From the NCBI GenBank assembly GCA_003150315.1, contig QAML01000070.1, forward strand, positions 1 through 22,444: a DNA stretch of 22,444 bases, written 5' to 3'. This document shows positions 7,401 to 14,903 of this stretch, one piece after another (the stretch's first letter is position 1; the number at the start of each line of letters is the position of its first letter). Made by a program: the position numbers and the translations under genes. The stretch comes from Prevotellaceae bacterium (GTDB lineage: Bacteria > Bacteroidota > Bacteroidia > Bacteroidales > Bacteroidaceae). The notes beneath the pieces are model-generated. The model saw only the letters and a list, made by a program, of their open reading frames with translations, was not told the DNA's origin and searched no databases.

Positions 7401-8777
7401 GCAATGGCTCGTTTCAATGTCGATAACCTTACTGCCGGCACAGCTGTCGGAGAATTCCCCGATGCAGCCCTTGAAACTTATGCGAACAAGGCGGAAAGCT
7501 TGCTCAAGACCATTGATGATGCGGGCGACAACGTTCCTTCCGCCACCATCAATGCGGCTGTTGCCGAACTTAAGGATGCTTATGCCGAACTTTACAAGAC
7601 TATGGTTCGTCCCGAGCAGAATAAATGGTACATTGTCAAATCTGCCGATCCCGAAAAGCAGGATATGACTTTCAGTGCGGGAGGTCCTTACTCCCATGTC
7701 TATAACAGTTACTACAGCTACGTTCTTGAGTACGAAAGCGACAATCTCGGCTCCACCAAACCGGGTATGAGTTGGACCATTAATGAAGATTCCACAGGTC
7801 GTTACGTTTTGCAGAATGCGCGCACGGGCGGTTATTTCGGTCCTTACACTAATTCGGGCAACAGTAAGTATGATTATCATCCCATTATGTGGTATCAGCC
7901 GAAATCGTTCACCATTGTTCCTTTGGGTGAAGGACAAATAGGATTCGTTACAGCCGAAGGCTATTACATCAAGGGCAGTACGGGCGACATTGTCATGAAT
8001 TATCAAAAAGCGCCGGCTGATTACAACATGAAGAACACCGGTTATGCGTGGACAATAGAACCTACCGAAGAGCAGCACGCTGATTTGGCTGAAAAAGAGT
8101 CGAGACAATATGCTGCAGGGCGTGTAATTGCGTTCACAAAGGCTTATTCCATTGAAGGTTTGCCTACGGCAAGCAACAGCGATGCGGGTGTTGAGGAAAT
8201 TCCTGGCTATGAAATCATGGGCAAGGAGGTTTCGGGAGAAGATGCCAATATGGTTACCGCTTACAAGCTTCGCGCTCTCGATAATGACGGAATCATTCCT
8301 GCCGGCAAGCCGGTTATCTATATTCTTCCGGGCGAATTCGGATCGGATGTGCTTTACGACGTAACATTCACGCCTAGCATGAACACCGCTCTCAAACTTG
8401 AGAGAGATACAGTCAATGGTCTTGTTTCCGTTGCCTCGGATGATTGGCCCACTTCCGAAGCTCACATGGGATATTTCCTTGGTGATTCGGTGGTTGACGA
8501 ACCCATTAACCTTACCATCGGTTTTCAGAGAGCCGTTATAGTTCCGCGCTTCGTTCAGGAGCTTTCCGACGAAGAACCCGATGCTATTGTTTATGTCAAG
8601 GGCGCAGGTATGCTCAACGGCATAAAGAAAACCGAGATTGTTGCCGTAAAGAAATTCGTCAATGTATATACTGTTGACGGCGTTCTGGTTCGCAAACATG
8701 TTGACGCGGCTACTGCCACCGAAGGTCTCAAGAAAGGCATTTACGTGGTGGGCAACAGGAAAGTGCTCGTCAGATAA
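4458..8777 (+). CDS. Large secreted multidomain protein with F5/8-type-C (discoidin) domain and T9SS-like tail
   Basis: A 1439-residue exported protein of unknown specific function. The start at 4458 is chosen because it begins a clean signal peptide (MKKLKTLLLALAAGFLTV, predicted cleavage after VQA-23); the frame is open upstream to 4227 but without a credible start. Visible layout: a beta-rich module (about 25-210); a helical linker; beta-trefoil-like modules starting IKDGGYYYIK (311-472) and IIPDGYYRFRS (566-712); an F5/8-type-C-like domain (761-921, with IIDGDKNTYWTS and a YKYVRF core); helical FIVAR-like repeats (937-1050); another trefoil-like module starting NKWYIVKSA (1055-1206); and a C-terminal tail (1400-1439) with VYTVDGVLVRK...GLKKGIYVVG. 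The tail resembles a short type IX secretion/sorting domain. The many carbohydrate-binding-like modules suggest a surface glycan-binding protein, but no catalytic domain was recognised. Monocistronic: own promoter and strong terminator. Confidence 0.85.
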   Translation: MKKLKTLLLALAAGFLTVPDVQAQVMIGGVVAPEDLADGMDVVFEARSGTSSAGHYLVPWDFQKSSNPCETIESILTPPERVQWTLVKAQIPNQITGRDQYYIKSKANGKYITYRTNEDGTKVISSGATVSFVSDTTDAVAFCFVSNSDEELKGQYGSVHGGSVSSNWENTTYTICSIFPKNGNLDDPSSMQWGRMFLANEFEISNYNITWFSKWNDTNVWDVRSLIDRSASPKEALQALLDNFPANVDEEYKVGTDPGFVDQELFDSFYEIYQNALSGMDNMSDEELVKTFDELYKAKTAIDNPANRIQIKDGGYYYIKTANDKFTSVDNGEYGWTAPYEGDIAGWKALDVNDNRFVWQITEYPDTTEKNTSGRMYYAFRNVGGHVYLGKASSHADSQPVGFTNEKVERITVKNLGSGQFNISSKYDFYDAYPTRPYHMENHQDGNGKAGKLVLWNGELNSASAWYIREVPQDIVDHINDPARLEIDSTRIAVRKYDGITNGAEVGDGVGFAHSQKIIDDVNDALALAKSLSDTVANPLPDAETVRNARLDLVKKVEAFNNEVNIIPDGYYRFRSNMASYVQNMNEVYLSLYNDTTPGWKNFVKSTEQVWKLKNLPGGGYTIQNVKNKMYLNKAEESSNGYLVNMTAEPETVQRLAAIKANGKWGIFNEVDSTFGYDPNGHLNGMAEEGKLQIWSPRDENGGTSWSLESLSEEEVNNLVASEEQNQRDILLKKKFEEARRIYNSATNYKRGEPIIKEVGQIYVNNWSPNEGAHIENIIDGDKNTYWTSTWEGGGEQDPGNPHYLRVYDEAGFPDTVQVEYVMRQNDSWHRVPAKMRIQVSNDSENWQTLPNEMHLADFGGHEVLDKLHTDSLHYIVSGIGGYKYVRFITMVSINNGGGVYFANNHAVFGYAEYNLYPVTGVDENSFIQMPTHKDVAYDLFNAIQAAKAENENGNASQATIDRLTAAIEAFKNLDTNDSTIAMARFNVDNLTAGTAVGEFPDAALETYANKAESLLKTIDDAGDNVPSATINAAVAELKDAYAELYKTMVRPEQNKWYIVKSADPEKQDMTFSAGGPYSHVYNSYYSYVLEYESDNLGSTKPGMSWTINEDSTGRYVLQNARTGGYFGPYTNSGNSKYDYHPIMWYQPKSFTIVPLGEGQIGFVTAEGYYIKGSTGDIVMNYQKAPADYNMKNTGYAWTIEPTEEQHADLAEKESRQYAAGRVIAFTKAYSIEGLPTASNSDAGVEEIPGYEIMGKEVSGEDANMVTAYKLRALDNDGIIPAGKPVIYILPGEFGSDVLYDVTFTPSMNTALKLERDTVNGLVSVASDDWPTSEAHMGYFLGDSVVDEPINLTIGFQRAVIVPRFVQELSDEEPDAIVYVKGAGMLNGIKKTEIVAVKKFVNVYTVDGVLVRKHVDAATATEGLKKGIYVVGNRKVLVR

Positions 8778-8817
8778 AAAGACAGTTACACGGTTTTACT
8801 AACCGAACCATTACCGG

Positions 8818-8856
8818 GAGGTGCGCGTGCCGAGGCATTTGCGCACCTCTTTTTTT
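8818..8856 (+). terminator. Strong intrinsic terminator
   Basis: GAGGTGCGC (8818-8826) pairs perfectly with GCGCACCTC (8841-8849) over a 14-nt loop, followed by seven Ts. It lies 40 nt after the stop codon of the large secreted protein. A smaller stem, CGGTT/AACCG (8791-8805), precedes it. Confidence 0.92.
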
Positions 8857-8899
8857 GAATCATTATGCATGATATGCGACATTTTTTTCAGCGTTTGCG

Positions 8900-9045
8900 T
8901 ATTTTTCGGAAAACACATGGCTTGTTGTAAAAAACATAAGGCATATATTTGAAAATACAAGGCACTTATTTTAAAATAAGTGCCTTGTATTTTTGTACTT
9001 TTCAAATGTCTGATAAACAATAACTTACGAAATTGTTCTAATTTA
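8900..9045 (+). repeat. Dispersed palindromic repeat, copy E3
   Basis: Outer arms ATGGCTTGT and CATAAGGCAT are followed by a degenerate palindrome TATTTGAAAATA (8946-8957), spacer CAAGGCACT (8958-8966) and a perfect TATTTTAAAATA (8967-8978), again 21 bp apart. Bases 8952-8993 form the perfect 42-bp palindrome, followed by T. The tail reads TCTGATAAACAATAACTTAC, nearly identical to E2. It sits 44 nt beyond a strong intrinsic terminator. Confidence 0.9.
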
Positions 9046-9361
9046 CCTTTATTTCTTTGATATACAGGGTCTTGGAGCGAAAACGTTCGTTGTGGGACTG
9101 ATGTAGGTGCTTCTGTGGGCAAAAATGAATATTGTGCAGGTTTATGCGCATATTTTTGCGGCGTATTTAATGCCTTGCCCGGGGCGCGATGTCGGAAATG
9201 ATGCCTGCCGTGTGCATGCAACGTTGGCGGAATAGCGGTTGCCGCATTTGCAATATACCGCTTTTATAAATCGCAGGAAGCAAAATGAAGCCTAAAAAGG
9301 ATTAAATGGTGCATTTTTGAAAGAAATTTTTCATTTCGAGTGGTTGGTTCGTATAATTAAA
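9046..9361. other. Intergenic stretch without a recognisable gene
   Basis: No convincing ORF or RNA gene. A hairpin AGCGGT (9234-9239) / ACCGCT (9257-9262) followed by TTTTAT could be a weak terminator. The segment CCTTGCCCGGGGCGCGATG near 9172 loosely resembles a GC-rich segment after repeat E2 (near 4195), suggesting that the regions following the two repeats may share ancestry. Confidence 0.45.
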
Positions 9362-9369
9362 TATCTTTG
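9362..9369 (+). promoter_or_regulatory. Promoter -7 box for the GH43-nhaD unit
   Basis: TATCTTTG matches the Bacteroidetes -7 consensus TAnnTTTG. No well-spaced -33 TTTG was found (TTGG at 9344-9347 is only 14 nt upstream), so the promoter may need an activator. Transcription would start near 9376, leaving a leader of about 109 nt. Confidence 0.5.
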
Positions 9370-9381
9370 TGAGGGATTATC

Positions 9382-9444
9382 ACAGGGCTTGTTATGAAAC
9401 ATCCCTGTACCGTTGCGGACAGAGTTTGGAAGTGTCCGCATTTT
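9382..9444 (+). promoter_or_regulatory. Structured 5' leader of the GH43 gene, possible attenuator
   Basis: Two consecutive hairpins lie between the -7 box and the GH43 start: ACAGGG (9382-9387) / CCCTGT (9403-9408), then the perfect 8-bp stem TGCGGACA (9414-9421) / TGTCCGCA (9433-9440) followed by TTTTG. The second resembles a short-tailed intrinsic terminator. Attenuation is inferred only from the structure; no known riboswitch class was recognised. Confidence 0.4.
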
Positions 9445-9484
9445 GAAGTTTCGGTTGTCATACAATCAGTAAAAAGTTTGTTTC

Positions 9485-10519
9485 ATGAAAAGAAATTTTA
9501 TGGCGATAGCGGCAGCATTGTGCCTGTCATGCCTTGCAATGTTCAACGCAAACGACGTTGCGGCGCAAAAAACTTACAACAACCCGGTCATAAAGAGTTC
9601 CACACCCGACCCTACGGTCATACGAGCCAACGACGGCTATTTCTATCTTTACGGAACGGAGGACATGAACAACATGCCCATTTACCGCTCGCGCAACCTC
9701 GTTGACTGGACGTTTGTGGGCACGGCTTTCACCGATGCAACCCGACCGAAATGTGTGCGACCCTATACGAAAGGCATGATGTGGGCACCCGACATAAACT
9801 ATATCAATGGTCAGTATGTTCTTTACTATTCCATTGGCGTTTGGGGCTATGGTTGGGAAGACGGAGTGGGAGTTGCCACCTCCGAACGTCCCGAAGGTCC
9901 TTTCGCAGACCGTGGCGTTGTGCTCATGGGGCGTGATTTTAACGTCTGCAACTCCATAGACCAGTTCTACATTGAGGAAGGCGGAAAAAAATATATGGTG
10001 TGGGGAAGCTATTGGGGCATATACATCATACAACTCACTGACGACGGTTTGCGCACAATGCCCGGTGCATCGCCCAAGAAGCTGTGCAATTCGCAATTGG
10101 AGGGTTCTTACATTCACAAACGCAACGGATATTATTATCTCATAGGCTCGAACGGCAACTGCTGTCAGGACAATGGAAATTATGATGTAGTCGGATACAA
10201 ACTTATATACGGACGCTCCAGAAGTCTTTTCGGTCCTTATGTAACCAAGGAGGGGAAGAGAATGCTCGACAGTCCGGATAATTATGATGAACTCCTGCTT
10301 CCCAACGACATTTGCCTTGGTCCGGGACACAATGCCGAGTGGATTGAAGACGACAACGGGGACACGTGGATGCTATATCACGGATATTTGCGCTCGAAAC
10401 TGGAATTGCAGCGCGTGGTATGGCTCGACCAGATAAAGTGGAAGGACGATTTACCATATGTAGAGAACAATTCTCCGTCGAAAACCTCAAAAGCCCCTTA
10501 CTTCAAGGGAGTGGATTAG
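9485..10519 (+). CDS. Secreted glycoside hydrolase family 43 protein (arabinanase/arabinofuranosidase/xylosidase-like)
   Basis: A 344-residue exported GH43-fold (five-bladed beta-propeller) glycosidase. Residues 1-27 form a signal peptide, MKRNFMAIAAALCLSC... ending VAA. Candidate catalytic residues in the expected order: general base D42 in STPDPTVIRA, pKa-modulating D159 in CNSIDQFYI, general acid E206 in SQLEGSYIHKRNG, and H282 in GPGHNAEW. Blade signatures such as YYLIGS and MLYHGY are present. It is a single catalytic domain with no carbohydrate-binding module. GH43 enzymes release L-arabinose or D-xylose from plant polysaccharides; the subfamily cannot be assigned by eye. With no lipobox it is probably periplasmic or released rather than a surface lipoprotein. 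It is the first gene of a unit with the antiporter that begins 25 nt downstream. No SusC/SusD genes lie next to it, so it is not in a classical polysaccharide utilisation locus here. Confidence 0.88.
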   Translation: MKRNFMAIAAALCLSCLAMFNANDVAAQKTYNNPVIKSSTPDPTVIRANDGYFYLYGTEDMNNMPIYRSRNLVDWTFVGTAFTDATRPKCVRPYTKGMMWAPDINYINGQYVLYYSIGVWGYGWEDGVGVATSERPEGPFADRGVVLMGRDFNVCNSIDQFYIEEGGKKYMVWGSYWGIYIIQLTDDGLRTMPGASPKKLCNSQLEGSYIHKRNGYYYLIGSNGNCCQDNGNYDVVGYKLIYGRSRSLFGPYVTKEGKRMLDSPDNYDELLLPNDICLGPGHNAEWIEDDNGDTWMLYHGYLRSKLELQRVVWLDQIKWKDDLPYVENNSPSKTSKAPYFKGVD

Positions 10520-10544
10520 AAACAACCTCAACCTAAAAACAAGC

Positions 10545-11891
10545 ATGCTTAATCTTACTGCATTAATAGTAATCGTGTTCATTGTGGGCTACCTTTTCAT
10601 AGCCCTCGAAAGCGTTACCAAAGTCAACAAGGCGGCTGTTGCGCTGCTCATGTTCGTTGCCGTGTGGACGCTCTACATGTTAAACCCCGGAATGTACCTT
10701 CCCGACATTCCTCATGACTGCATTGCCTCGACCGTAAGCGGGATAATAGAGCGACATCTTGGAAGCACGTCCACAACGCTCTTTTTCCTCATGGGTGCAA
10801 TGACTGTTGTGGAAGTTGTGGACCAGCACGGAGGTTTCAACTGGGTTAAAAAAGTGATGCACACCAAGTCAAAACGCGGGCTGATGTGGAGAATTGCCTT
10901 CATGACCTTTGTGCTTTCCGCCATACTCGACAACCTTACCACCTCGATAGTAATGATTATGATTCTTCGCAAGCTTGTGTCAGAACATAAGGACAGAATC
11001 GTGTACGCATCGCTTGTGATTATTGCGGCAAACGCCGGCGGAGCTTTTTCGCCCATTGGCGATGTAACCACAATCATGCTTTGGAATGCCAACATGATTA
11101 CCGCCGGGGGTGTAATCTCTGAAATTCTCGTGCCGTCGGTTGTGGCTCTCGTCATACCCGGTCTCATAATGCAGACAATGCTCAAGGGCGAACTCGTAAC
11201 GCCCGAAGAAGTTGCCGCTCCCGAAGAAGAAATTAACGATTTCTCGGAAAAACAACGCAAGGTGGTGTTTTTCGTAGGCGTTGGCGGTTTGATTTTTGTT
11301 CCCATCTTCAAAACTCTCACCCATCTCCCTCCGTTTGTGGGCGTATTGCTGGTGCTCGGCGTTTTATGGACCGTTACGGAAATATTTTATCGCAATCTCA
11401 GCCGCACATACGAGACCGGCGGCATAAAAAAAAGGGTGTCGCGCCTGCTCTCACGCATAGACATAACCACCATACTCTTTTTCCTCGGCATTTTAATGGC
11501 TGTGGCGTGTTTGGAAGAGGTTGGCGTGCTCTCGGTATTGGGCAACACACTGAATGTAACGTTCGACGGCAACCACTATATTGTTAACGGCATTATCGGA
11601 GTGCTTTCTTCAATTGTCGATAACGTTCCCCTCGTTGCAGGATGCATGGGAATGTATCCCATAGCCCCGACGGGAGACTTTGCGGTGGACGGAATTTTCT
11701 GGCAGCTGCTTGCATATTGCGCCGGAGTGGGCGGAAGCATTCTCATAATAGGCAGCGCGGCAGGCGTAGTGGTCATGGGACTGGAGAAAATCACTTTCGG
11801 ATGGTACATGAAGCATGTAAGCTGGATAGCATTCGTGGGATATCTGGCAGGAATAGTATGCTACTGGCTCATAAGGTCGTTTGTATTCTGA
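10545..11891 (+). CDS. nhaD: Na+/H+ antiporter, NhaD type
   Basis: A 448-residue polytopic inner-membrane protein of the ion transporter superfamily, with about 11-13 hydrophobic spans. It has the NhaD hallmarks: LDNLTTSIVM with D129-N130 in one half, GDVTTIMLW (172-180), and the repeat-related VDNVPLVAG with D359-N360 in the second half. These paired Asp-Asn elements form the cation-binding region in this family. A cytoplasmic acidic loop (about 219-235) separates the two halves. NhaD exchanges internal Na+ (or Li+) for external protons, giving salt and alkaline pH homeostasis. The gene starts 25 nt after the GH43 stop and is followed by two hairpins, so it ends the unit. The assignment to NhaD rather than citrate/arsenite relatives rests on these motifs. 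Confidence 0.88.
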   Translation: MLNLTALIVIVFIVGYLFIALESVTKVNKAAVALLMFVAVWTLYMLNPGMYLPDIPHDCIASTVSGIIERHLGSTSTTLFFLMGAMTVVEVVDQHGGFNWVKKVMHTKSKRGLMWRIAFMTFVLSAILDNLTTSIVMIMILRKLVSEHKDRIVYASLVIIAANAGGAFSPIGDVTTIMLWNANMITAGGVISEILVPSVVALVIPGLIMQTMLKGELVTPEEVAAPEEEINDFSEKQRKVVFFVGVGGLIFVPIFKTLTHLPPFVGVLLVLGVLWTVTEIFYRNLSRTYETGGIKKRVSRLLSRIDITTILFFLGILMAVACLEEVGVLSVLGNTLNVTFDGNHYIVNGIIGVLSSIVDNVPLVAGCMGMYPIAPTGDFAVDGIFWQLLAYCAGVGGSILIIGSAAGVVVMGLEKITFGWYMKHVSWIAFVGYLAGIVCYWLIRSFVF

Positions 11892-11907
11892 ACAAACATA
11901 AGTTGGC

Positions 11908-11995
11908 GCGGCTTTAAGGCTTAAGCCGCCCGGGGTGGCAGACCTCGTAGAAAACAGCAACCGTTGTTTCTTCAAGGTCTGCCATTATTTTTATT
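11908..11995 (+). terminator. Two hairpins after nhaD, the second an intrinsic terminator
   Basis: The first stem is GCGGCTT (11908-11914) / AAGCCGC (11923-11929). The second, TGGCAGACCT (11936-11945) / AGGTCTGCCA (11975-11984), is a perfect 10-bp stem with a 29-nt loop that can form an inner stem, followed by TTATTTTTATTT. Repeat copy E4 follows about 60 nt later. Confidence 0.75.
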
Positions 11996-12043
11996 TCGCA
12001 TGCGTTCGAAGACGGCATTTTTCGGGGAAAATTACCCCCGTTT

Positions 12044-12202
12044 CCCGATGCGAAAAAACATACATGGCTTGTTGTAAAAAATACAAGCCATATATTTTAA
12101 AATATGTGCCTTATATTTTAAAATAAGTGCCTTGTATTTTTCGTGAAAAATGACTTCTGATTTTCAGTAACTTACAAAAGCGGAAAATTTACGCTTTCCG
12201 CA
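12044..12202 (+). repeat. Dispersed palindromic repeat, copy E4 (inverted-spacer type)
   Basis: Arms in order: ATGGCTTGT, ACAAGCCATA, then TGTGCCTTA and AGTGCCTTGTATTTTT. Perfect 12-bp palindromes TATTTTAAAATA are at 12093-12104 and 12114-12125, 21 bp apart. The spacer TGTGCCTTA (12105-12113) is in the opposite orientation to that of E2 and E3 although the flanks point the same way. The tail TTCTGATTTTCAGTAACTTAC is followed by a hairpin GCGGAAA/TTTCCGC near 12180-12202. Confidence 0.88.
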
Positions 12203-12369
12203 CGGGGCAAACGGCACGAAAAAAGGCTGCGGAGGGAACGGATTTCCGGAACATTGCAAAAGCCGTAAACCTTAAGCGCGATGAAAATCCGAATTGCGGC
12301 TCGAAACTTTCCCTGCGAACCGCGTAAGTCATTGCTTTTCCGTTATCTCGCGGATTTTTTGTATTTTTG
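12203..12369 (+). promoter_or_regulatory. parE upstream region with -7 box
   Basis: TATTTTTG at 12362-12369 fits the Bacteroidetes -7 consensus; no convincing -33 partner was seen. The rest of the stretch holds no recognisable gene. A frame open upstream of parE from 12281 has no protein-like content before the ATG at 12416. Confidence 0.45.
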
Positions 12370-12415
12370 CCTTTTGAAGCCGCCTTGCGCTTGCGGCAGC
12401 AATCCGTTAATATTT

Positions 12416-14416
12416 ATGGCAGAAGAACTTTTGAATTTAGAAAATCCCGACGAAAACAAACCGTCTGAAGTGAAGTATGACGAGAGCAGTATAAGGCATC
12501 TCGACGATACCACCCATATCCGCACACGTCCCGGTATGTACATAGGACGTCTTGGCGACGGTTCTCACGCAGACGATGGAATTTACGTTTTGCTTAAAGA
12601 AACAATCGACAACTCGATTGACGAATTCAAAATGAACGCCGGCAAGCGCATAGAAATAGAAATGAACGATGACAAGTCGGTTTCCGTGCGCGACTACGGG
12701 CGAGGCATTCCTCTCGGGTCGCTTGTGGATGCTGTGAGCATGCTCAACACCGGTGGCAAATACGATACCTCGGTGTTCAAGAAGAGTGTGGGCATGAACG
12801 GTGTGGGTTCAAAGGCTGTTAATGCCCTGAGCTCGCGCTACGAGGTGTGCAGCCGCCGCGACGGAGAAATGAGAACGGCGGTGTTTGAAAAGGGAAAACT
12901 CGTAAGCGATACCACCGAAAAAACAACGGAAGAGAACGGAACTTATGTTTACTTCTGTCCCGACGACACGTTGTTCAAGAACTATCGTTTCCACTCGGAG
13001 TTCATAGAGGCAATGTTGCGAAACTACACATATTTGAATACCGGTCTCGTGATTATGTTCAACGGGCGGAAAATACAAAGCCGCAACGGACTCGAGGATC
13101 TTCTTATCGACAACATGACAACGCCCGCGCTCTATCCCATAATCCATCTTTCGGGTCAGGACATAGAGATTGCGTTCACCCATACGGCACAATATGGCGA
13201 AGAATATTATTCTTTTGTCAACGGACAGCACACCACGATGGGCGGAACTCACCAAAGTGCGTTCAAAGAACACGTGGCGAAAACGCTGAAAGAGTTCTAC
13301 GGAAAAAACTTCGACTATCAGGACATAAGAAACGGCATTGTGGCGGCAATAGCAATAAACATCAACGAGCCGCAGTTTGAAAGCCAGACAAAGATAAAGC
13401 TCGGCAGTCTGACCATAAGCGAAAACGGAATAAGCGTGAACAAGTTTGTGGGCGATTTCCTGAAGGAAAATCTCGACAACTACCTTCATAAGAATCCCGA
13501 AATAGCCGATGCCATTCTCGAAAAGATACAGGCTTCGGAACGCGACAGGAAAGCCATTGCGGGAATCACAAAACTTGCACGCGAGAAGGCTAAGAAGGTG
13601 AATCTTCACAATCGTAAGTTGCGCGATTGCCGTTTCCATTTCAACGATGCCAAAGGTGAGTTTCGTGAGGACAGTTGCATTTTCATCACCGAGGGAGATT
13701 CCGCTTCGGGAAGCATTACAAAAAGTCGCGATGCCAATACTCAGGCGGTGTTTTCTCTGCGAGGCAAACCGCTGAATGCGTATGGACTTACAAAGAAGGT
13801 GGTTTACGAAAACGACGAATTCAATCTGCTTCAGGCGGCACTTAACATAGAGGACGGGCTTGAGGGTTTGCGATACAACAAAGTTATTGTGGCAACCGAT
13901 GCGGACGTTGACGGAATGCACATTCGCCTGTTGCTGATTACGTTTTTCCTCTGGTTTTTCCCCGACCTCATTAAGAAAGGTCATGTTTACATACTTCAGA
14001 CGCCGCTTTTCCGTGTCAGGAACAAGAAAAAGAAATCTGCGTCGTCCAAGAACAAGGTAAAAATTTCCGACAATGCTGCCGGCGCGGCGGTATTGAAGAA
14101 AAATCGCAGCGAAGGGCGTTCGGAATACGAAACTATCTATTGCTACAGCGACGAAGAGCGGCGCGAAGCAATAAGAAAGCTTCAACCGAATCCCGAAATC
14201 ACGCGATTCAAAGGTTTGGGTGAGATTGATTCTTCGGAATTCAAGAACTTTATCGGTTCTGATATGCGTCTTGACCAGGTAACATTAAGCAAGAGCGACA
14301 ATGTGAGCGAAATGCTTTCGTATTACATGGGCAAGAACACTCCCGAACGCCAGAAGTTTATCATTGACAACCTTGTTGTGGAGGAAGACAAGGCTGAAGA
14401 TCTTGAAAGCGAATAA
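12416..14416 (+). CDS. parE: DNA topoisomerase IV subunit B
   Basis: A 666-residue type IIA topoisomerase ATPase/TOPRIM subunit, which drives strand passage for chromosome decatenation together with ParC. The N-terminal GHKL ATPase shows [11 protein letters not shown] with E62 and D65-N66, DYGRGIP (93-99) and [12 protein letters not shown]; a transducer domain follows. The TOPRIM domain has EGDSASG starting at E426 and DADVDG (495-500), the Mg2+-binding acidic residues. The C-terminus contains RFKGLGEI and the terminal helix region. A Lys/Ser/Asn-rich insert of about 33 residues (540-572) interrupts the segment between RNKKK and [10 protein letters not shown], making it longer than the roughly 630 residues usual in the phylum. 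The ATG at 12416 is used because the frame upstream has no conserved content. parC is not adjacent. The coaD gene follows 14 nt later. Confidence 0.93.
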   Translation: MAEELLNLENPDENKPSEVKYDESSIRHLDDTTHIRTRPGMYIGRLGDGSHADDGIYVLLKETIDNSIDEFKMNAGKRIEIEMNDDKSVSVRDYGRGIPLGSLVDAVSMLNTGGKYDTSVFKKSVGMNGVGSKAVNALSSRYEVCSRRDGEMRTAVFEKGKLVSDTTEKTTEENGTYVYFCPDDTLFKNYRFHSEFIEAMLRNYTYLNTGLVIMFNGRKIQSRNGLEDLLIDNMTTPALYPIIHLSGQDIEIAFTHTAQYGEEYYSFVNGQHTTMGGTHQSAFKEHVAKTLKEFYGKNFDYQDIRNGIVAAIAININEPQFESQTKIKLGSLTISENGISVNKFVGDFLKENLDNYLHKNPEIADAILEKIQASERDRKAIAGITKLAREKAKKVNLHNRKLRDCRFHFNDAKGEFREDSCIFITEGDSASGSITKSRDANTQAVFSLRGKPLNAYGLTKKVVYENDEFNLLQAALNIEDGLEGLRYNKVIVATDADVDGMHIRLLLITFFLWFFPDLIKKGHVYILQTPLFRVRNKKKKSASSKNKVKISDNAAGAAVLKKNRSEGRSEYETIYCYSDEERREAIRKLQPNPEITRFKGLGEIDSSEFKNFIGSDMRLDQVTLSKSDNVSEMLSYYMGKNTPERQKFIIDNLVVEEDKAEDLESE

Positions 14417-14430
14417 AGAAATTACGAAAA

Positions 14431-14880
14431 ATGGAGAGACTTGCAATATTTCCGGGCAGTTTCGACCCCTTTACAATAGGTCATGAAGCCATTGTGAAGC
14501 GCGGACTGCAACTGTTCGACCATATATTCATAGGCATAGGCGTTAACAAGGAAAAGTCGGTGCTTTCGGAAACTGCCAAACGAGTTGAGACCATCAAGCG
14601 ATACTATAAGGACGAGCCGAGAGTGAGTGTGCAGAGTTACGACGACCTTACCATTGACTTTGCAAGGCGTGTGAATGCAAAATTCATACTTCGCGGCTTG
14701 CGCTCGGTAAAGGATTTTGAGTACGAACGCGACATGGCGGACATGAACCGCAAGTTGACGGGCATTGAAACCGTTATCCTGTTTACCGAACCGCCTTTGG
14801 CGGCAATCAGTTCCAGCGTTGTGAGAGATTTGATTTCCCACGGTCTCGACGTTTCCGAATTTCTTCCCAAAAACAAGTAA
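14431..14880 (+). CDS. coaD: Phosphopantetheine adenylyltransferase
   Basis: A 149-residue cytoplasmic enzyme of the nucleotidyltransferase superfamily. It transfers AMP from ATP to 4'-phosphopantetheine to make dephospho-CoA, the penultimate step of CoA synthesis. The nucleotide-binding motif GSFDPFTIGH is at residues 9-18, RGLR at 88-91 and ISSSVVR at 126-132. Length and motifs are fully canonical. It begins 14 nt after parE and is probably co-transcribed with it. I recall parE-coaD as a common pair in Bacteroidales. The next gene beyond repeat E5 is rimP, not the S41 peptidase that I recall often following coaD in Bacteroides. Confidence 0.95.
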   Translation: MERLAIFPGSFDPFTIGHEAIVKRGLQLFDHIFIGIGVNKEKSVLSETAKRVETIKRYYKDEPRVSVQSYDDLTIDFARRVNAKFILRGLRSVKDFEYERDMADMNRKLTGIETVILFTEPPLAAISSSVVRDLISHGLDVSEFLPKNK

Positions 14881-14903
14881 CGGTGAATTGCGTCCGTGGT
14901 TTT

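Noticed and set aside
11935..12126. 63-residue plus-strand ORF ending in KYKPYILKYVPYILK
   Set aside because: It runs through the nhaD terminator and the tandem arms of repeat E4, so the apparent peptide repeat is just the DNA repeat translated.
12281..12415. N-terminal extension of ParE
   Set aside because: The extra 45 residues are Cys/Arg-rich, unlike ParE, and cover the -7 box at 12362-12369.
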